This document shows, piece by piece, positions 4,896-5,754 of a DNA stretch of 5,754 bases. This DNA comes from Elusimicrobiota bacterium (GTDB lineage Bacteria; Elusimicrobiota; Endomicrobiia; CG1-02-37-114; JAHJSO01), in assembly GCA_018830385.1 (NCBI GenBank), contig JAHJSO010000131.1, forward strand, positions 1 through 5,754, given 5' to 3'. Positions within the stretch are counted from its first letter, which is position 1, and every line of letters begins with the position of its first letter. The notes under the pieces were generated by a model. The model saw only the letters and a program-made list of their open reading frames with translations. It searched no databases and was not told the DNA's origin. Both the position numbers and the translations under genes were made by a program.

Positions 4896-5754
4896 TTTGA
4901 TTTCAAGACCGGGGTCAATCCCGAACTCCTTTGTTTTTGCCCTGCCCGCGCTCATCCGCAGGAAATAACCTGCGGACGCAATCATCGCTGCATTGTCCGT
5001 GCAGTTCACAGGAGACGGAAAAAAAACCTTCGTCCCCGGGGATGTCCTTTTTTTGAATAAGTCCCTCAGCCGGCTGTTCGCAGAAACCCCTCCGCACACA
5101 GCCACCCTGTGAACGCCTAATCTTTTCGCAGCCCTCATCGTTTTATATAAAAGCGTTTCAACCACTGCTTCCTGGAAACCAGCGCATATATCTTTTATCT
5201 CACACATGGACAGGTGTCGCCGTTGAGCCCGCCTGCGGGCCTTACCGCCGATTTTACCGTCCAGTAGGTCCCTGACGTAATAAACGACCGCCGTTTTTAA
5301 ACCGCTGAAACTAAAGTCATCCGTTTCTTCCATAAATGGCCTGGGGAAACGGATTTTCCCCGGGTCAACGCCCGCAGCGAACTTCTGTACCTGCGGGCCA
5401 CCGGGATATTTTAAACCCAGAATCCTGGCGACTTTATCAAACGCCTCGCCTGCGGCGTCGTCGCGCGTCCTGCCCAGTGTCCTGTATCTGCCGAACCTTT
5501 CAACAAAAACAAGGTCGGTATGCCCGCCTGAAACAATCAGTGACAGGAATGGCGGACTGATTTCCGGATTATCAAGCACGACGCTGAAAATATGCCCCTC
5601 CAGGTGATTAACCGGGACAAGCGGCTTGCCCGTTACGTAAGAGAGCGTAAGCGCAACCGTCTGGCCGACGATAAGAGAACCCGCAAGCCCGGGCCCGGAC
5701 GTCCATGCAATGGCGGATATTCTTTTCATCGCCCTGCTCAGCGCAGATGAAATG
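4884..5754 (-). CDS. tsaD: tRNA N6-adenosine threonylcarbamoyltransferase TsaD, N-terminus beyond window edge
   Basis: TsaD transfers the threonylcarbamoyl group from threonylcarbamoyl-AMP to A37 of ANN-decoding tRNAs (t6A), working with TsaB and TsaE in the cytoplasm. The visible 289 codons carry the family signatures: TSGPGLAGSL, the metal-binding NHLEGH pair of histidines, SGGHTDL, the run DDAAGEAFDKVARILGLKYPGGP, FSFSGLKTAV, GGVSANSRLR and CTDNAAMIA. The frame stays open to position 5753 and the upstream residues (ISSALSRAMKRISAIAW) still align with the family. The ATG at 5729 is therefore internal, and roughly 60-65 N-terminal residues (including the usual GIETSCDET motif) lie outside the window. 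The loop between FSFSGLKTAV and FQEAVVETL is about 14 residues longer than in Bacillus subtilis TsaD as recalled, and the extra part is arginine-rich and encoded by a GC-rich palindrome. The stop is TAG at 4886-4884. larB lies downstream beyond a repeat array. Confidence 0.95.
   Translation of the reverse strand, partial: ISSALSRAMKRISAIAWTSGPGLAGSLIVGQTVALTLSYVTGKPLVPVNHLEGHIFSVVLDNPEISPPFLSLIVSGGHTDLVFVERFGRYRTLGRTRDDAAGEAFDKVARILGLKYPGGPQVQKFAAGVDPGKIRFPRPFMEETDDFSFSGLKTAVVYYVRDLLDGKIGGKARRRAQRRHLSMCEIKDICAGFQEAVVETLLYKTMRAAKRLGVHRVAVCGGVSANSRLRDLFKKRTSPGTKVFFPSPVNCTDNAAMIASAGYFLRMSAGRAKTKEFGIDPGLEIKNWY
5227..5240. repeat. GC-rich palindrome inside tsaD
   Basis: The arms GCCCGC and GCGGGC are separated by CT. 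The palindrome lies in the arginine-rich stretch (around GKARRRAQRR) of the enlarged TsaD loop. It may be an in-frame insertion of a short palindromic element. A plain GC-rich loop is the alternative. Confidence 0.5.

Noticed and set aside
4685..4918. Minus-strand reading frame with repeated SLRGVAEAISLP peptides (and plus-strand LRLAMT frames) over the 42-bp array
   Set aside because: The frames exist only because the 42-bp period is a multiple of three. They overlap tsaD and have no ribosome site or independent coding signal.
4884..5729. Complete TsaD beginning at the ATG at 5729
   Set aside because: The frame continues upstream to the window edge with family-like sequence, and the N-terminal GIETSCDET region is missing, so this Met is internal.

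Overview
The window looks like chromosomal DNA from an uncultured bacterium. Every credible gene lies on the minus strand, so transcription runs from high to low coordinates. Bacterial features are Shine-Dalgarno sites (one with a 9-nt match to the 16S tail), two perfect sigma70-type promoters, rho-independent terminators, Sec signal peptides, two ATGA stop/start overlaps and short dispersed repeats. The phylum cannot be fixed. The mix of nickel-pincer cofactor genes, a MerR/receiver fusion, orphan secreted proteins and repeat-invaded genes resembles anaerobic candidate phyla known mainly from metagenomes, but that is only an impression.

Right part (about 5754 to 2755): tsaD (5' end cut off by the window edge), larB and larC in that order. 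TsaD makes the t6A modification of tRNA. LarB and LarC are the first and last enzymes of nickel-pincer nucleotide (NPN) cofactor synthesis. LarE and an NPN-dependent enzyme such as LarA are not in the window. larB and larC overlap by 4 nt. tsaD and larB are separated by a 4-copy 42-bp tandem array flanked by a 19-bp direct repeat that copies the end of tsaD. LarB carries a 15-bp tandem repeat that gives it a basic tail, and both LarB and TsaD have extra loops centred on GC-rich palindromes.

Middle part (2758 to 1065): a perfect promoter whose -35 hexamer contains the larC stop codon drives a two-gene unit. The first gene encodes an unusual regulator, a MerR-type DNA-binding domain followed by an intact phospho-receiver. 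It overlaps by 4 nt a gene for a secreted protein with two related beta-sandwich-like repeats.

Left part (1044 to 1): a second perfect extended -10 promoter and a near-ideal ribosome binding site precede a gene for a small exported protein of unknown family. It is followed by a rho-independent terminator, a further hairpin and a second terminator-like hairpin near the window edge. The middle and left parts together look like a regulated cell-surface or envelope module, with no functional link to the tsaD-lar genes beyond adjacency.
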